A stretch of 57,596 nucleotides of DNA, from the IMG/VR virus record IMGVR_UViG_3300042444_000372, positions 1 to 57,596 of that record; one strand, given 5' to 3'. Shown piece by piece: positions 56,642 to 57,596 of the stretch (position 1 is the first letter of the stretch; the number at the start of each line of letters is the position of its first letter). The notes beneath the pieces were generated by a model. That model saw nothing but the letters and a program-made list of their open reading frames with translations. It ran no database searches and was not told the origin of the DNA. The stretch comes from a virus. The position numbers and the translations under genes were made by a program.

Positions 56642-57596
56642 CTATTTTTTAGATAGTTTTTTCTTAGGGTTTTTTTGGCTTTTTGATTGGCCTTGCTCTC
56701 CCTGTAGTTCTGGGAAGCACGTTTCTATCTGCTCTAATCCTAATTTGGACCCGCTTGTTACGTAGTCGAAGTAGTCGCCTACGCCTAAAGTCATTGGATC
56801 GTATATTCCGAACGGTGTTTGGAAGTGGTGAGGATTTGGTTTTCCCTGCTCGTCCACCCAGGGATTGAACGGGTCCGATTTAATGGACTCCCACCATACT
56901 ACTACGCTTTCGATCATTGGAACCAATGTTCGATGGTAGAAGTTACTAATGTCCGATGGGCCTAGCTCTATTTCGTATCGTTTGAAATAGTGTGACATTT
57001 CGTTGTTAGCTAGAGAGTTATCAACGTCTGCCGCTATCTCACTGTTTATACGTTGTAGGAATTCGTTGTCAGACTCTTTTTGTTTCTGTTTTTGACCTGG
57101 ACGACGAATAACATTGTATAGGATACCTCCAATCTTTCGACCGGGATAATCGTGTGTCATTGAGTAAGCATAGAGCATGGTTTGAAGATCGAACGGAAGA
57201 GTAGCTATGATTCTGTTTTCGTCAATAGTAGTCTTGGTTTTGTTCTCTTGTAACCACAATGCTTTTTTACGTTCAAACATTTCGTCTCTTCTACCACGTA
57301 GACGAATTATTCTACCTGTTGTAGTGGACTTGTAAGGAACGTCGAATACTTCTTCTTGAGCTACGTAGTTGTGTTTCTCAGTTGAGTAATACTTGTTGTA
57401 GTGTGGTACTAGGATACATGCTTGCTTTACAAGCATTGGGTCCATAGAAGACTTTTGATAGAACTTCAGTAATTGCGTAATTACTTGTGATGTTGTTTTG
57501 TTTTGTGCTGTGTACTCTAAGGCTTTGTGGAATATTGTACCGAAGTCCATTGCGTCTTTACGATCAGAAGGACGTAACCCTTCTACTGTTGCGACA
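56642..57596 (-). CDS. RecB-like PD-(D/E)XK nuclease, C-terminal and central part (cut by window edge)
   Basis: Continues the gene at 1-405 across the circle; together 350 residues. Catalytic signature: motif II GRRD (D137), ExK with E150-N-K152, and QxxxY (Q171, Y175), plus G52xxxH56 near the N-terminus. This is the RecB/Cas4-like nuclease order, and the length suits a free-standing exonuclease. It follows an 88-bp gap after the Sak4-like gene. Pairing with the ATPase and SSB suggests recombination-dependent replication. Confidence 0.85.
   Translation of the reverse strand, partial: VATVEGLRPSDRKDAMDFGTIFHKALEYTAQNKTTSQVITQLLKFYQKSSMDPMLVKQACILVPHYNKYYSTEKHNYVAQEEVFDVPYKSTTTGRIIRLRGRRDEMFERKKALWLQENKTKTTIDENRIIATLPFDLQTMLYAYSMTHDYPGRKIGGILYNVIRRPGQKQKQKESDNEFLQRINSEIAADVDNSLANNEMSHYFKRYEIELGPSDISNFYHRTLVPMIESVVVWWESIKSDPFNPWVDEQGKPNPHHFQTPFGIYDPMTLGVGDYFDYVTSGSKLGLEQIETCFPELQGEQGQSKSQKNPKKKLSKK
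57290..57596. repeat. Terminal direct repeat, right copy
   Basis: Matches 1-307 with four silent transitions. The repeat ends at the same base at both sides of the contig, as expected for an assembled circle or terminally redundant molecule. Confidence 0.93.

Noticed and set aside
1-57596. CRISPR array, integrase or phage RNA polymerase
   Set aside because: No regular repeat-spacer pattern and no matching protein motifs were seen.

Overview
The window is one nearly complete, probably circular, tailed-phage genome of about 57.3 kb. The last 307 bases repeat the first 307 with four silent differences, so one gene (a RecB-like nuclease) is cut by the ends. Capsid, decoration, protease, portal, terminase, tail-tube and tape-measure genes, and the absence of an evident contractile-sheath gene, suggest a siphovirus-like particle. 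Several proteins resemble families I associate with Planctomycetota and their phages: a secreted protein with a GVGFSTSSPEDALRRCCY-like segment (46.4-46.9 kb), a small KxAAxLGxxGGKKGG protein (47.9 kb), an NGVWxxGxTC tail on a virion protein (4.1 kb) and a small DUF6321-like protein (1.5 kb). A planctomycete host is therefore the best guess, not a proof. No integrase, CRISPR array, RNA polymerase or standard full-length tRNA was seen.

Layout. Almost all genes read leftward (- strand). A control region at 29.1-29.35 kb separates the leftward structural arm from a rightward operon. Reading left from 29.1 kb: terminase small subunit, RuvC-like resolvase, terminase large subunit (interrupted), a signal-peptide protein, a papain-like peptidase beside two membrane proteins (probable lysis group), tail-fibre-like proteins, capsid protease, decoration protein, major capsid protein, connectors, tail tube, tape measure, tail proteins, then the portal (unusually far downstream), Cys-rich virion proteins, small basic proteins, MazG-like and the RecB-like nuclease. 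Across the circle junction, still leftward, come a Sak4/RecA-like ATPase, an acidic single-strand-binding-like protein, DNA polymerase A, primase-helicase, a ParB-DUF4417 fusion and small basic proteins. A structured non-coding zone (45.2-46.4 kb) follows. A block of about 20 small unknown genes plus a UvrD-like helicase lies at 36.5-45.2 kb, and two more GC-rich genes at 34.1-35.9 kb.

The rightward operon (29.35-33.53 kb) begins with a phage csrA and contains a DnaJ-type zinc mini-protein, a KOW-DUF5664 fusion, several small proteins and a staphylococcal-nuclease-like enzyme. It ends at a clear terminator.

Regulation. Eleven copies of a 20-bp element (TGCAATGYGGAATTTATTA-like) lie mostly 15-40 bp before leftward genes or in the 29.1 kb control region, and look like a phage-specific promoter set. 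A second, independent motif (CTGGAGAAGAGAAA-like) occurs about twenty times inside and between genes in different reading frames. One copy lies in a 64-bp insertion that splits the Walker A motif of the terminase. The 46.25-46.41 kb region folds into a candidate structured RNA with two tRNA T-arm-like hairpins. These are the most unusual features.
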